Origin: Leucobacter sp.
Lineage (GTDB): Bacteria; Actinomycetota; Actinomycetes; Actinomycetales; Microbacteriaceae
Length of the DNA: 6,184 nucleotides
NCBI GenBank assembly: GCA_017990305.1
Contig: JAGNOB010000128.1
Coordinates: forward strand, 1 to 6,184
Direction: 5' to 3'
Made by a program: the position numbers and the translations under genes. Below the pieces are notes generated by a model, which worked only from the letters and a program-made list of their open reading frames with translations, ran no database searches and was not told the origin of the DNA. This document shows, in pieces, positions 1 through 6,184 of the stretch (position 1 is its first letter; each line of letters opens with the position of its first letter).

Positions 1-732
1 CACCGGGGCCTGCTCGACAACCTTGCCCTGATACATCACGGCGACATCGTCAGCGAGATCCGCCACCACCCCCATGTTGTGGGTGATGAGCAGGATCGCG
101 GTGCCGAGTTCGTCGCGCAGCGAACGGAGAAGGTCGAGGATCTCGGCCTGCACCGTCACGTCGAGCGCCGTCGTCGGCTCGTCGGCAACGATGAGGCCAG
201 GCTTCAACGCGAGCGCCATCGCAATCATCACGCGCTGTTTCTGCCCGCCAGAGAGCTGATGCGGGTAGTAGTCGACGCGATCGGAAGGGTCGGGAAGGCC
301 CACGAGTTCGAGCATCTCGATCGCTCGATCACGCAGCTGCTTCTTCGAGTACTTTCCGTGGGCGCGCAGCCCCTCACCGATCTGCCAGCCGATCGTGTAG
401 ACGGGATTCAGCGCTGTCGATGGCTCTTGGAACACCATTGCGACATCGCGACCACGAACCGCTCGCAGTTGGTCCGCAGTGAGGTGCAGCACGTCATTCG
501 GCTCACCGCCTGCGCGTGGCGCCAACAGCACCGACCCCTGCGCAACCGCGGTTTCGGGTAAGAGCCCGAGTACGGTCCGCGCTGACACAGTCTTGCCAGA
601 CCCCGACTCGCCAACAACTGCGAGCACACGGCCCGGCTGCACCGCGAGCGAGACTCCGTCGACCGCCTTTACATCGCCGTGATCGGTCGCGAACGTGACC
701 TCGAGGTCTCGGATCTGCAATACGTCATTCAT
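1..732 (-). CDS. dppD: Dpp/Opp-type peptide ABC transporter ATP-binding protein, DppD-like (3' end cut off by window edge)
   Basis: This is the cytoplasmic ATPase subunit of an importer, which hydrolyses ATP to drive the two permeases beside it. The 244 visible residues hold a full nucleotide-binding core: Walker A GESGSGKT (41-48), Q-loop glutamine in [11 protein letters not shown] (Q102), signature LSGGQ (160-164), Walker B with DEPTTALD (184-191) and the switch histidine in ITHN (H218). The reading frame is open to base 1 (last residues VEQAPV), so the C-terminal oligopeptide-transporter region is missing from view. It begins at ATG 732-730, which overlaps the stop of the upstream permease in ATGA, with the strong Shine-Dalgarno sequence GGAAGGGGGAG four bases upstream. 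The protein begins [12 protein letters not shown], as usual for the family. DppD/OppD proteins normally pair with a second ATPase; whether this gene is fused to one, like the ATPase on the right of the window, cannot be seen. The substrate is unknown; peptides are inferred from the family. Confidence 0.93.
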   Translation of the reverse strand, partial: MNDVLQIRDLEVTFATDHGDVKAVDGVSLAVQPGRVLAVVGESGSGKTVSARTVLGLLPETAVAQGSVLLAPRAGGEPNDVLHLTADQLRAVRGRDVAMVFQEPSTALNPVYTIGWQIGEGLRAHGKYSKKQLRDRAIEMLELVGLPDPSDRVDYYPHQLSGGQKQRVMIAMALALKPGLIVADEPTTALDVTVQAEILDLLRSLRDELGTAILLITHNMGVVADLADDVAVMYQGKVVEQAPV

Positions 733-1778
733 CGCGCTCCCCCTTCCAGGCCAGCATCGGAGGCGGGAGCTGCGCCCGGAGCATCTTCCATCGCCGTGTC
801 TGCGACCGCTCCGCTGCCTGCCTTCGCTCGGCGCCGACTGCGCAGGCGCGGATCGGCGAGGTCGTTCAGGCTCTCACCCGTGAGGGTGAGCCCCATCACG
901 ATGAGGACGATCGCGAGGCCGGGCCACAGGCTCGTCCACCACACACCGTTCGTGACATCGCCGACAGCCTTGTTCAGGTCGTAGCCCCACTCGGCGGCCG
1001 AGTTCGGCTCGATGCCGAACCCGAGGAAGCCGAGGCCTGCGAGGGTGAGGATCGATTCTGACGCGTTGAGTGTGAACACGAGCGGCAGCGACCGCGTTGA
1101 GTTGCGGAACACATGCTTGAACATGATCCGTGAGCGGCTCGCACCGATGACGCGCGCAGACTCGACAAATGCTTCGGCTTTCACACGCACGACCTCGGAA
1201 CGTACGACGCGGAAGTACTGCGGGATGAACACCACGGTGATCGACAGTGATGCCGACCAAATACCGCCCCAGAGGCTCGACTGGCCGCCGGAGATCACGA
1301 TGGACATGACGATCGCGAGCAGCAGCGACGGGAATGCGTAGATTGCGTCCGTGAGCATCACGAGCACGCGGTCGAGCGCGCCACCGATGTATCCAGAGAC
1401 AAGCCCGAGCAGCGAGCCAGCGAAGATCGACGCAAGCACCGCGATGATGATCACGATGAGCGCCGTGCGGGAGCCCCAGATCACACGAGACATCACGTCG
1501 TAGCCAGCGATCGTCGTGCCGAACGGGTGCGCCGCGGATGGCGGCGTACGGGAACCGAAGTCACCGTCGGGCCCCGAGAGCGCGTTGAATTCGTACGGTG
1601 CAATCATCGGTGCGAACACAGCAAGGATCACAAAAAACGCGATGAGCGCAAGGCCAGCGATGAGCATGCCGCGCTGCAAGCCGACGCTCTGTCGGAGCTG
1701 CTTAATGATCGGCCAGGAGTGCCAGCCGCGTTCACGGCTGGGGCCGGATCCGATGATGAGCGAAGTCGTATCAGTCAC
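729..1778 (-). CDS. dppC: Dpp/Opp-type ABC transporter permease, DppC-like
   Basis: This is an inner-membrane channel subunit that pairs with the DppB-like protein to carry the substrate across the membrane. The 349 residues fit the family: a cytoplasmic N-terminus, the first membrane segment near 38-60, a periplasmic stretch with HPFGTTIAGYDVMSRV (84-99), and further hydrophobic segments near 104-128, 136-163, 176-190, 230-255 and 284-300. The ATPase-contacting EAA loop is clear: EAFVESARVIGASRSRIMF (202-220) followed by KH. The conserved family ending LADPRLR is at 307-313. Beyond it lies a 36-residue tail rich in Ala, Gly, Asp and Glu that many homologues lack. The usual GRD of the GTDxxGRDxxSR motif reads GYD here, probably a subfamily trait. 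The start is GTG 1778-1776, one base after the stop of the upstream permease, with GTGAGG seven bases before it. No better in-frame start lies nearby. The substrate is not determined by the sequence. Confidence 0.94.
   Translation of the reverse strand: MTDTTSLIIGSGPSRERGWHSWPIIKQLRQSVGLQRGMLIAGLALIAFFVILAVFAPMIAPYEFNALSGPDGDFGSRTPPSAAHPFGTTIAGYDVMSRVIWGSRTALIVIIIAVLASIFAGSLLGLVSGYIGGALDRVLVMLTDAIYAFPSLLLAIVMSIVISGGQSSLWGGIWSASLSITVVFIPQYFRVVRSEVVRVKAEAFVESARVIGASRSRIMFKHVFRNSTRSLPLVFTLNASESILTLAGLGFLGFGIEPNSAAEWGYDLNKAVGDVTNGVWWTSLWPGLAIVLIVMGLTLTGESLNDLADPRLRSRRRAKAGSGAVADTAMEDAPGAAPASDAGLEGGAR
737..747 (-). promoter_or_regulatory. Ribosome binding site of the DppD-like gene
   Basis: On the minus strand GGAAGGGGGAG is followed by CGCG and the ATG at 732. 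It lies inside the last codons of the upstream permease gene. It fixes the start at 732 and, with the ATGA overlap, suggests that translation of the two genes is coupled. Confidence 0.7.
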
Positions 1779-1779
1779 C

Positions 1780-2862
1780 TCAGTACCTCACTCTCGGGTC
1801 GATGAGCGCCGCGATGATGTCGACCACGAAGTTACTCAGGGCGACAATGACCGCGAGAAGGGCGACAATGCCCTGGACCGCGATGAAGTCGCGCGCGCTG
1901 AGATAGTGGGCCAGCTGGAAGCCGAGGCCCTTCCATTCGAACGTCGTTTCGGTCAGCACCGCACCGGCGAGGAGCATCGCGATCTGCATGCCGATGACTG
2001 TGATGATCGGGATGAGCGCTGGACGGTAGGCATGCTTGGTGACGAGCCGGAACTCAGTGACGCCGCGCGAACGGCCAGAGTCGATGTACTCGCGCCCGAG
2101 AGTGCCAATCATGTTGGTGCGCACGAGCCGCAGGAACACTCCCGCGGTCATGAGGCCGAGCGTCAGCGCGGGCAATACTGCGTGCATGAGCACGTCGCCG
2201 ACGTTCGCCATGTTTCCCGTACGGAACGCGTCAATGAGGTAGAAGCCGCTGGGGTTTCCAAGCATTTCAATTTGCAGTTCAGTCGCAATGGACGCGCGGC
2301 CAGAGAGTGGGAACCAGCCGAGCCATACTCCGAAAACAAGCTTCATGAGCAGGCCAGAGAAGAACACCGGGGTCGCGTAGGTAAGGATCGCGAAGATGCG
2401 CAGTGAGGCGTCTGGGCCGCGGTCACGGTAGTAGGCCGCGAGCATACCAAGCGGGATCCCGACGATGAACGCGACGATCAGCGTAAAGAATGCGAGTTCG
2501 AGCGTGGCCGAGCCGAACGTCATGATCACTTCGGTCACTGGGCGGTGGTCGCTGAGCGTCGTGCCGAAGTTGCCTGTGAAGACCTGACCGAGGTATTCGA
2601 TGTACTGCACGAAGACCGGGCGGTCGTAGCCGGCATCGGCGATGCGGCGGGCGAGTTCGTCGGGCGGCAGCTTGCCACCAACGGACGCGGTAATCGGGTC
2701 TCCGATGGTCCGCATGAGCAGGAACACCATCGTGACGAGGATAAAGACGGTGGGGATAATGAGCACTGCGCGCCACAGAATATAGCGCCAGAGGCCGCCA
2801 CCGGAGGGACGTTTCGGCGCTTTCGGTGTCGACGGCGCCGTCGAGGTTTCGAGAGAAGTCAT
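1780..2862 (-). CDS. dppB: Dpp/Opp-type ABC transporter permease, DppB-like
   Basis: This is the second membrane-channel subunit and heterodimer partner of the DppC-like protein. From ATG 2862 it has 360 residues, slightly longer than typical DppB because of a Pro/Ser/Thr-rich cytoplasmic N-terminus (about 1-22). The first membrane segment is near 29-50, followed by the family motif GDP (54-56) and the extracytoplasmic region with TGNFGTTL (96-103). More membrane segments lie near 118-144, 155-182, 226-246, 284-305 and 328-352. The EAA loop reads REYIDSGRSRGVTEFRLVTKH (257-277; E258, the GRSRG stretch and H277 are the key positions), and the family ending DPRVRY closes the protein. The frame is open upstream to a TTG at 2910, but those codons would translate a strong hairpin, so that start is rejected. 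GTG 2871 is possible but has no ribosome binding site. ATG 2862 has only a weak GTGAG upstream. It sits 61 bases after the binding-protein stop and one base before the DppC gene. Confidence 0.94.
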   Translation of the reverse strand: MTSLETSTAPSTPKAPKRPSGGGLWRYILWRAVLIIPTVFILVTMVFLLMRTIGDPITASVGGKLPPDELARRIADAGYDRPVFVQYIEYLGQVFTGNFGTTLSDHRPVTEVIMTFGSATLELAFFTLIVAFIVGIPLGMLAAYYRDRGPDASLRIFAILTYATPVFFSGLLMKLVFGVWLGWFPLSGRASIATELQIEMLGNPSGFYLIDAFRTGNMANVGDVLMHAVLPALTLGLMTAGVFLRLVRTNMIGTLGREYIDSGRSRGVTEFRLVTKHAYRPALIPIITVIGMQIAMLLAGAVLTETTFEWKGLGFQLAHYLSARDFIAVQGIVALLAVIVALSNFVVDIIAALIDPRVRY

Positions 2863-2875
2863 GATGCTCACGCCG

Positions 2876-2909
2876 TGCGGGGAGGGGGCCTGAAGGCCTC
2901 CTCCCCGCA
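2876..2909 (-). promoter_or_regulatory. Stem-loop between binding-protein and permease genes (likely mRNA stabiliser or partial attenuator)
   Basis: The arms 2876-2890 and 2895-2909 form a 15-bp GC-rich stem with a single mismatch (2886/2899) and a 4-base loop (TTCA on the minus strand). It starts 14 bases after the binding-protein stop and ends 13 bases before the permease ATG. No run of T follows on the minus strand, so it is not a standard intrinsic terminator. Such hairpins after binding-protein genes are known to protect the upstream mRNA or dampen read-through, raising binding protein over permease. Which role applies here is inference. Confidence 0.75.
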
Positions 2910-2923
2910 ACGGCTACGCACTA

Positions 2924-4540
2924 CTAGTTCTTGGTGATCGTTCCGAGGCGGAACTTGAAGGAGCCGTCGAGGACAACGCCGTCAATCGCATCGGTCGTGA
3001 TCGCGACCTGCGTGCCCTGCAGCAGCGGGATCATCGGAACGTCCTGAGCAACCTGTGCCTGGGCTTCCTCGATGATCGCGGTGCGCTCGGTCGGGTCGAC
3101 AGTGACGCGCTGCTTACCGATGAGTTCGTTGATCTTCGGCGAATCGTAGTGGTTGTTGAAGAAACCACCGTTGACGAAGAAGGGCGTCAGGAAGTTGTCG
3201 GCGTCCGAGAAGTCGGGGAACCAGCCGAGCTGGTACGCGGGGTACGCGTCAGCCGGGAAGTCCTTCGAGTACTGGCCCCACTCAGTCGACTGCAGGTCAA
3301 CCGCGAAGACGCCGTCAGCCTCGAGCTGCTGCTTCACGAGCGCATACTCCTCAGCTGACGCGTCACCGTAGTGATCCGGGTTGTACTGCAGCTGCAGCGT
3401 CACCGGGAGCTCGATGCCGGCCGCCTCGAGGCGAGCCTTGGCCGCAGCCGAATCGGCGCCGCCCTGCTTGTCACCGTACTGTTCCTTGAACGACTCGGTC
3501 GCACCGGTGAAGCCCTGCGCAACCGGGCTGAACAGCGGGGTGAACGTGTCCTTATAGACCTGCGAGGCGATCTTCGAGCGGTCGATGAGATCGGCTGCGG
3601 CCTGGCGCACCGCGAGCGCCTTGGCAGGATCAGCGTCGGCCGTCTTCGCACCGAACGGCTGGGTATCGAAGTTGAAGACGATGTAGCGGATGGCACCGCC
3701 GGGGCCGTCAACGAGCTTCAGCCCATCGGTCTTGCCAAGCTTCTCGGTGTCGGTTGCAGACAGGCTGCGGAAGGCGACGTCAATTGCCTTCGTCTCCATG
3801 GCCTGGCTGAGGTTGGTCTCGTTTGCGAAGTACTTGGTGTTGACCGTATCTGTCTTCGCAGCGCCCCACAGCCCCTGGTAGCCATCGAACGCCTTGTACG
3901 AAGCGAGGTCGTTCTTCTTGAAGCTCTCGAGCGTGTACTGGCCGGCAAAGCCCTTCCCCTTGACGATCTCCTCGTCGGTGGCGAGCTTGTCGGCTGGGAA
4001 CACGTCCTCGTCAACGATCGGTGCGACCGGAGTGGACAGCACCTGCGGGAAGGTCTGGTCGTTCGCTTCCTTGAGGTGGAAAATGACGGTGGTCTCGTCG
4101 ACAGCTTCGACGCTCTCAAGGTTCTCGAGGAGGCTCGACGGGCCGGTGGGCTCCGCGATTGCCACCTGCCGGTCGAAGGTGTGCTTCACGTCGGAGCTCG
4201 TGAGGTCGTTGCCGTTTGCGAACTTCAGGCCGGCCTTGAGCTTCACCGTGTACTGGGTGGGCTCGGTGAACTCGGCGGACTCTGCGATGTCGGGAGCAAC
4301 GTCGCTCGAGCCAATCTCGTGGTTGAGCAGGAACGGGTAGACGTTCGTCATAACGGCGAACGAACCGTTGTCGTATGAGCCGGCGGGGTCGAGCGCGGTG
4401 ACAACGTCGGTCGTACCGACGGTGATTGCACCACCCGAGGTGCCGCCACCGGAGTCGCCGTTATCACCCGATGCGCAGGAGCTCAGCAGCAGCGCAGCAG
4501 CGCCGGCGAGAGCGACCGAGGTAAATAGTTTCTTCTTCAA
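2924..4540 (-). CDS. Family 5 extracellular solute-binding lipoprotein (DppA/OppA-like) of a peptide-type ABC importer
   Basis: This is the membrane-anchored receptor that binds the substrate outside the cell and delivers it to the permeases. From TTG 4540 it has 538 residues, normal for the family. It begins with a lipoprotein signal peptide: basic KKK (2-4), a hydrophobic core, lipobox LSSC with Cys22 as the lipidation site, then a Gly/Ser/Asp linker (about 23-37). The family 5 signature region is visible as YTVKLKAGLKF followed by NDLTSSDV (97-118). Other family hallmarks are RQAAADLIDRSKIAS (312-326), GWFPDFSDADNFLTPFF (439-455) and DVPMIPL near the C-terminus. The frame extends to an ATG at 4552 and a GTG at 4561, but then the ribosome binding site GGAGGAAGAA would itself be translated as EEE ahead of the signal peptide. 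TTG with that site five bases away is much better. It is the first gene of its unit, as is usual for binding proteins. A peptide ligand is inferred from family and neighbours only; family 5 also binds nickel, sugars and opines. Confidence 0.94.
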   Translation of the reverse strand: MKKKLFTSVALAGAAALLLSSCASGDNGDSGGGTSGGAITVGTTDVVTALDPAGSYDNGSFAVMTNVYPFLLNHEIGSSDVAPDIAESAEFTEPTQYTVKLKAGLKFANGNDLTSSDVKHTFDRQVAIAEPTGPSSLLENLESVEAVDETTVIFHLKEANDQTFPQVLSTPVAPIVDEDVFPADKLATDEEIVKGKGFAGQYTLESFKKNDLASYKAFDGYQGLWGAAKTDTVNTKYFANETNLSQAMETKAIDVAFRSLSATDTEKLGKTDGLKLVDGPGGAIRYIVFNFDTQPFGAKTADADPAKALAVRQAAADLIDRSKIASQVYKDTFTPLFSPVAQGFTGATESFKEQYGDKQGGADSAAAKARLEAAGIELPVTLQLQYNPDHYGDASAEEYALVKQQLEADGVFAVDLQSTEWGQYSKDFPADAYPAYQLGWFPDFSDADNFLTPFFVNGGFFNNHYDSPKINELIGKQRVTVDPTERTAIIEEAQAQVAQDVPMIPLLQGTQVAITTDAIDGVVLDGSFKFRLGTITKN

Positions 4541-4550
4541 TTCTTCCTCC
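4541..4550 (-). promoter_or_regulatory. Ribosome binding site that decides the TTG start of the binding-protein gene
   Basis: The minus strand reads GGAGGAAGAA directly before TTG 4540, a near-perfect Shine-Dalgarno sequence with five bases between GGAGG and the start codon. The protein then begins (M)KKKLF, an ideal lipoprotein n-region. An upstream ATG at 4552 has no ribosome binding site of its own. Confidence 0.8.
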
Positions 4551-4693
4551 ATTGGAAACACAGGCGAACGTCACTGCTCGCCACAATTGTTTTCAGAACA
4601 TCTCTACACTACCGGCCCAGTTACGCACAGCAGGAGCGGCTTGTAACAATGACTCACGAATCGTGATCTCGCTGCTTCGCCATCATAGAAATA
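4551..4693 (-). promoter_or_regulatory. Leader and probable promoter region of the binding protein-permease-ATPase unit
   Basis: This is the only gene-free stretch between the terminator of the fused ATPase gene and the binding-protein gene, so the promoter of the downstream unit should lie here. On the minus strand two hexamers fit an actinobacterial -10 of the form TAnnnT: TATGAT at 4687-4682, overlapping the terminator tail, and TAGTGT at 4611-4606. Neither has a convincing -35 at normal spacing. TTGTTA (4649-4644) resembles a -35 but lacks a good -10 partner. The exact promoter is unresolved. The region is less GC-rich than the genes around it and also holds small palindromes that could be operators. 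Confidence 0.4.
4654..4666. repeat. Perfect 13-base palindrome, possible operator
   Basis: TCACGA and TCGTGA flank a single central A (4660), giving 6-base arms. It lies upstream of the binding-protein gene, about 115 bases from the start codon and just past the terminator of the preceding gene. Size and symmetry suit a dimeric repressor such as a GntR- or LacI-type protein, but no regulator gene is in the window and the site occurs only once here. Chance or a minor RNA hairpin are alternatives. Confidence 0.35.
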
Positions 4694-4730
4694 CGCAGGG
4701 GAGGCCGTCGTTTGACGAGCCTCCCCTGCG
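4685..4730 (-). terminator. Intrinsic terminator after the fused ATPase gene
   Basis: The arms 4694-4705 and 4719-4730 (CGCAGGGGAGGC and its exact complement) form a 12-bp stem. Inside it, CGTC (4706-4709) pairs with GACG (4714-4717), leaving a one-base bulge and a 4-base loop. On the minus strand the stem is followed by TATTTCTAT, a T-rich though imperfect tail. It begins 22 bases after the TAA of the ATPase gene, so it separates that gene from the downstream unit. On the plus strand there is no T-run. Confidence 0.85.
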
Positions 4731-4752
4731 CAACTACGTGCACTCTGTGCGG

Positions 4753-6184
4753 TTAGATGATTGCCCCGATTGGGCCCCCGCCTTCGAAGGGCGCGGTTCC
4801 ACCCGCTGTTGTCGGCGTATGCGGGACGTGACCGCCCGAGCTGCCAACACCGAGTTCGATCGAAGCGCCCGGGATCGCCGCGAGGAGGTTCTTGGTGTAC
4901 TCCATCTGCGGGTTCTCGAACACATCCTCTGTCCTCGCCTGCTCGACAATCTTGCCCTGCTGCATGACGCACACGCGGTCAGCGATGAGCCGCACAACCG
5001 CGAGGTCGTGCGTGATGAAGAGATAGGTGAGGCCAAGGTCACGCTGCAGTTCGGCAAGGAGGTCGAGGACCTGCGCCTGCACAAGCACGTCGAGCGCTGA
5101 GACAGCCTCGTCGAGGACGAGAATGTCAGGCTTGAGCGCGAGGCCACGGGCCACGGCGACACGCTGCCGCTGACCACCCGACAACTCGTTCGGGTACCTG
5201 CTCGCGAGTTCACGCGGCAGCGAGACCTGATCGAGCAGCTCATTGACGCGCCGCTTGCGGCTCGCCATGTCACCGACCTTGTGGATGTTCAGCGGCTCCA
5301 TGATCGTGTTGCCGATGTTGTGCAGCGGATCAAGCGAGCCATACGGGTCCTGGAATACAGGCTGGAGCGTGCGACGCAGATCGAACAGCTCTCGGCTCGA
5401 GAGCTTCGCGGTGTCCTTCCCAGCGATCGTCACCGTTCCGCCAGTCGGCTCCTCAAGCTGCAACACCATCTTCGCGATCGTTGACTTGCCCGAACCGGAC
5501 TCGCCAACGAGTGCAAGGGTCTCGCCGCGATTGATGGTGAAGTTGGCACCGTCAACTGCGACAAAGTCCTCGCTCTTGAAGTTGCCCTTGCGCAGCTTGT
5601 ACACCTTGCGCAGGTTCTCGACCTGGATCAGCGGTTCGCCGATCTTGCCACCACGGTTCTCGGCGTCCGCAAGTGCGGCCACGTCGAAGGTGCTGGTCGG
5701 GGCCGCTGGCATGCCCGCAGCTGATCCGATACGACGCGATGCGAGGCTCGGAGCAGCGGCTACCAGTCGCTTCGTGTAGGGGTGCTGCGGATCCTGCAGG
5801 ATCTCACGGCTCGGGCCCGACTCGACGATGTTGCCCTGGTACATCACGATGAGCTTCTCAGCGCGCTCGGCAGCGAGGCCGAGGTCGTGCGTAATGAAGA
5901 CAACAGCCGTGCCAAGGTCGCTCGTGAGCTTCGCAAGGTGGTCAAGCACCACTCGCTGCACGGTCACATCGAGCGCGCTCGTCGGCTCATCGGCGATGAG
6001 CAGTTCGGGTTTGGCTGACAGGCCGATGCCGATGAGGGCGCGCTGCTTCATGCCGCCTGAGAACTGGTGCGGGTACTGCTTCATGCGCTTCTCAGCGTCG
6101 CTCAGCCCAGCCTGCTCGAGCACTTCGATGGCGCGCTCGCGCACTTCCTTCTTACCCGAGGCAATGCCGTTTGCACGGATCGCC
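4753..6184 (-). CDS. Fused dual-domain ABC transporter ATP-binding protein of the Dpp/Opp type (5' end outside window)
   Basis: This cytoplasmic ATPase carries two nucleotide-binding domains in one chain, like YejF, GsiA or a DppD-DppF fusion. It powers a peptide-type importer. The frame is open to the right edge, so the first Walker A and Q-loop are off-window. Of the first domain the signature FSGGM (6063-6049), Walker B with DEPTSALD (from about 5991) and switch histidine in ITHD (about 5889) are visible. It ends in the oligopeptide-transporter C-terminal motif HPYTKRL and a linker. The second domain is complete: Walker A GESGSGKST (5505-5479), Q-loop in VFQDPYGSLDP (Gln codon 5352), LSGGQ (5184-5170), Walker B with DEAVSALD (from about 5112) and ITHD (His codon 5010). 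A Gly/Pro-rich tail of roughly 30 residues ends the protein at TAA 4755-4753. A GTG at 6144 is not the start: homologous sequence (AIRANG, SGKKEV) continues upstream. The terminator behind it suggests it closes its own operon. Confidence 0.94.
   Translation of the reverse strand, partial: AIRANGIASGKKEVRERAIEVLEQAGLSDAEKRMKQYPHQFSGGMKQRALIGIGLSAKPELLIADEPTSALDVTVQRVVLDHLAKLTSDLGTAVVFITHDLGLAAERAEKLIVMYQGNIVESGPSREILQDPQHPYTKRLVAAAPSLASRRIGSAAGMPAAPTSTFDVAALADAENRGGKIGEPLIQVENLRKVYKLRKGNFKSEDFVAVDGANFTINRGETLALVGESGSGKSTIAKMVLQLEEPTGGTVTIAGKDTAKLSSRELFDLRRTLQPVFQDPYGSLDPLHNIGNTIMEPLNIHKVGDMASRKRRVNELLDQVSLPRELASRYPNELSGGQRQRVAVARGLALKPDILVLDEAVSALDVLVQAQVLDLLAELQRDLGLTYLFITHDLAVVRLIADRVCVMQQGKIVEQARTEDVFENPQMEYTKNLLAAIPGASIELGVGSSGGHVPHTPTTAGGTAPFEGGGPIGAII

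Noticed and set aside
79..561. A 160-codon open frame on the plus strand opposite the DppD-like ATPase
   Set aside because: The minus-strand frame holds every ATPase motif in order. The plus-strand product is an Arg-rich shadow.
1516..2406. A 296-codon open frame on the plus strand across both permease genes
   Set aside because: It is antisense to two well-supported permeases and crosses their junction. The predicted protein is Arg/Glu/His-rich low-complexity sequence without motifs.
2863..2910. Upstream extension of the DppB frame to TTG 2910
   Set aside because: The added residues would be encoded by the GC-rich hairpin, do not resemble DppB N-termini, and TTG 2910 has no ribosome binding site.
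3371..4378. A 335-codon open frame on the plus strand opposite the binding-protein gene
   Set aside because: It lies wholly antisense to a clearly recognised lipoprotein gene. Its translation is rich in Arg, Leu, Val and Glu with no recognisable family, as expected from GC-rich third-position bias.
4537..4584. A 15-codon minus-strand frame (GTG 4584) whose TGA overlaps the TTG start of the binding-protein gene
   Set aside because: It could be a leader peptide for coupling, but GTG 4584 has no Shine-Dalgarno sequence, and the overlap with TTGA is easily chance.
4654..4686. A 10-codon minus-strand frame starting ATGATG just after the terminator stem
   Set aside because: It has no ribosome binding site, its start overlaps the terminator tail and a candidate -10, and the product MMAKQRDHDS shows no attenuator-type codon run.
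1..6184. Search for a novel system, CRISPR array, tRNA, rRNA, insertion sequence or phage gene
   Set aside because: No tandem repeat-spacer pattern, cloverleaf-like segment, transposase or phage motif was seen. Five adjacent ABC importer genes account for about 95 percent of the window.
4753..6184. Second-domain Walker B reading DEAVSALD instead of DEPTSALD, considered as a possible defect
   Set aside because: The catalytic Asp-Glu pair is intact, and DEAVSALD is common in the second ATPase domain of this family, so it is normal variation.

Overview
The window looks like chromosomal DNA from a high-GC Gram-positive bacterium, probably an actinobacterium of the Microbacteriaceae type. This is inferred from the GC-rich codon usage, the GTG and TTG start codons, and a lipoprotein-anchored binding protein. 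No lineage marker is present, so the placement is tentative. All five genes lie on the minus strand, so transcription runs from high to low coordinates. All belong to the peptide/opine/nickel (Dpp/Opp) class of ABC importers.

In transcription order, 6184-4753 is the 3' part of a gene for a fused ATPase with two nucleotide-binding domains; its start is outside the window. A strong stem-loop terminator at about 4730-4685 follows it. Next comes a 212-base gene-free stretch (4541-4752), the only sizeable non-coding region. It holds the terminator, a small palindrome, candidate promoter elements and a very good ribosome binding site. From there a second transcription unit runs: family 5 solute-binding lipoprotein (4540-2924), a 61-base gap with a 15-bp hairpin (2909-2876), a DppB-type permease (2862-1780), a DppC-type permease (1778-729), and a DppD-type ATPase (732 to the left edge, cut off after 244 residues). 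The last three genes are packed with a 1-base gap and a 4-base ATGA overlap, which suggests translational coupling.

In function, the lipoprotein would capture an oligopeptide-like ligand outside the membrane. The two permeases would form the channel. The DppD-type ATPase, with a partner ATPase domain beyond the left edge or the fused ATPase on the right, would power uptake. The fused ATPase has its own terminator, so it is probably the last gene of a neighbouring, possibly paralogous, importer operon; it could instead serve this importer.

I see no RNA genes, CRISPR array, insertion sequence, phage gene or new defence-like system. It is an ordinary nutrient-uptake locus. The points most worth a second look are the hairpin between the binding protein and permease genes, the TTG start of the binding protein, the intergenic palindrome, and the apparent tandem arrangement of two importers.
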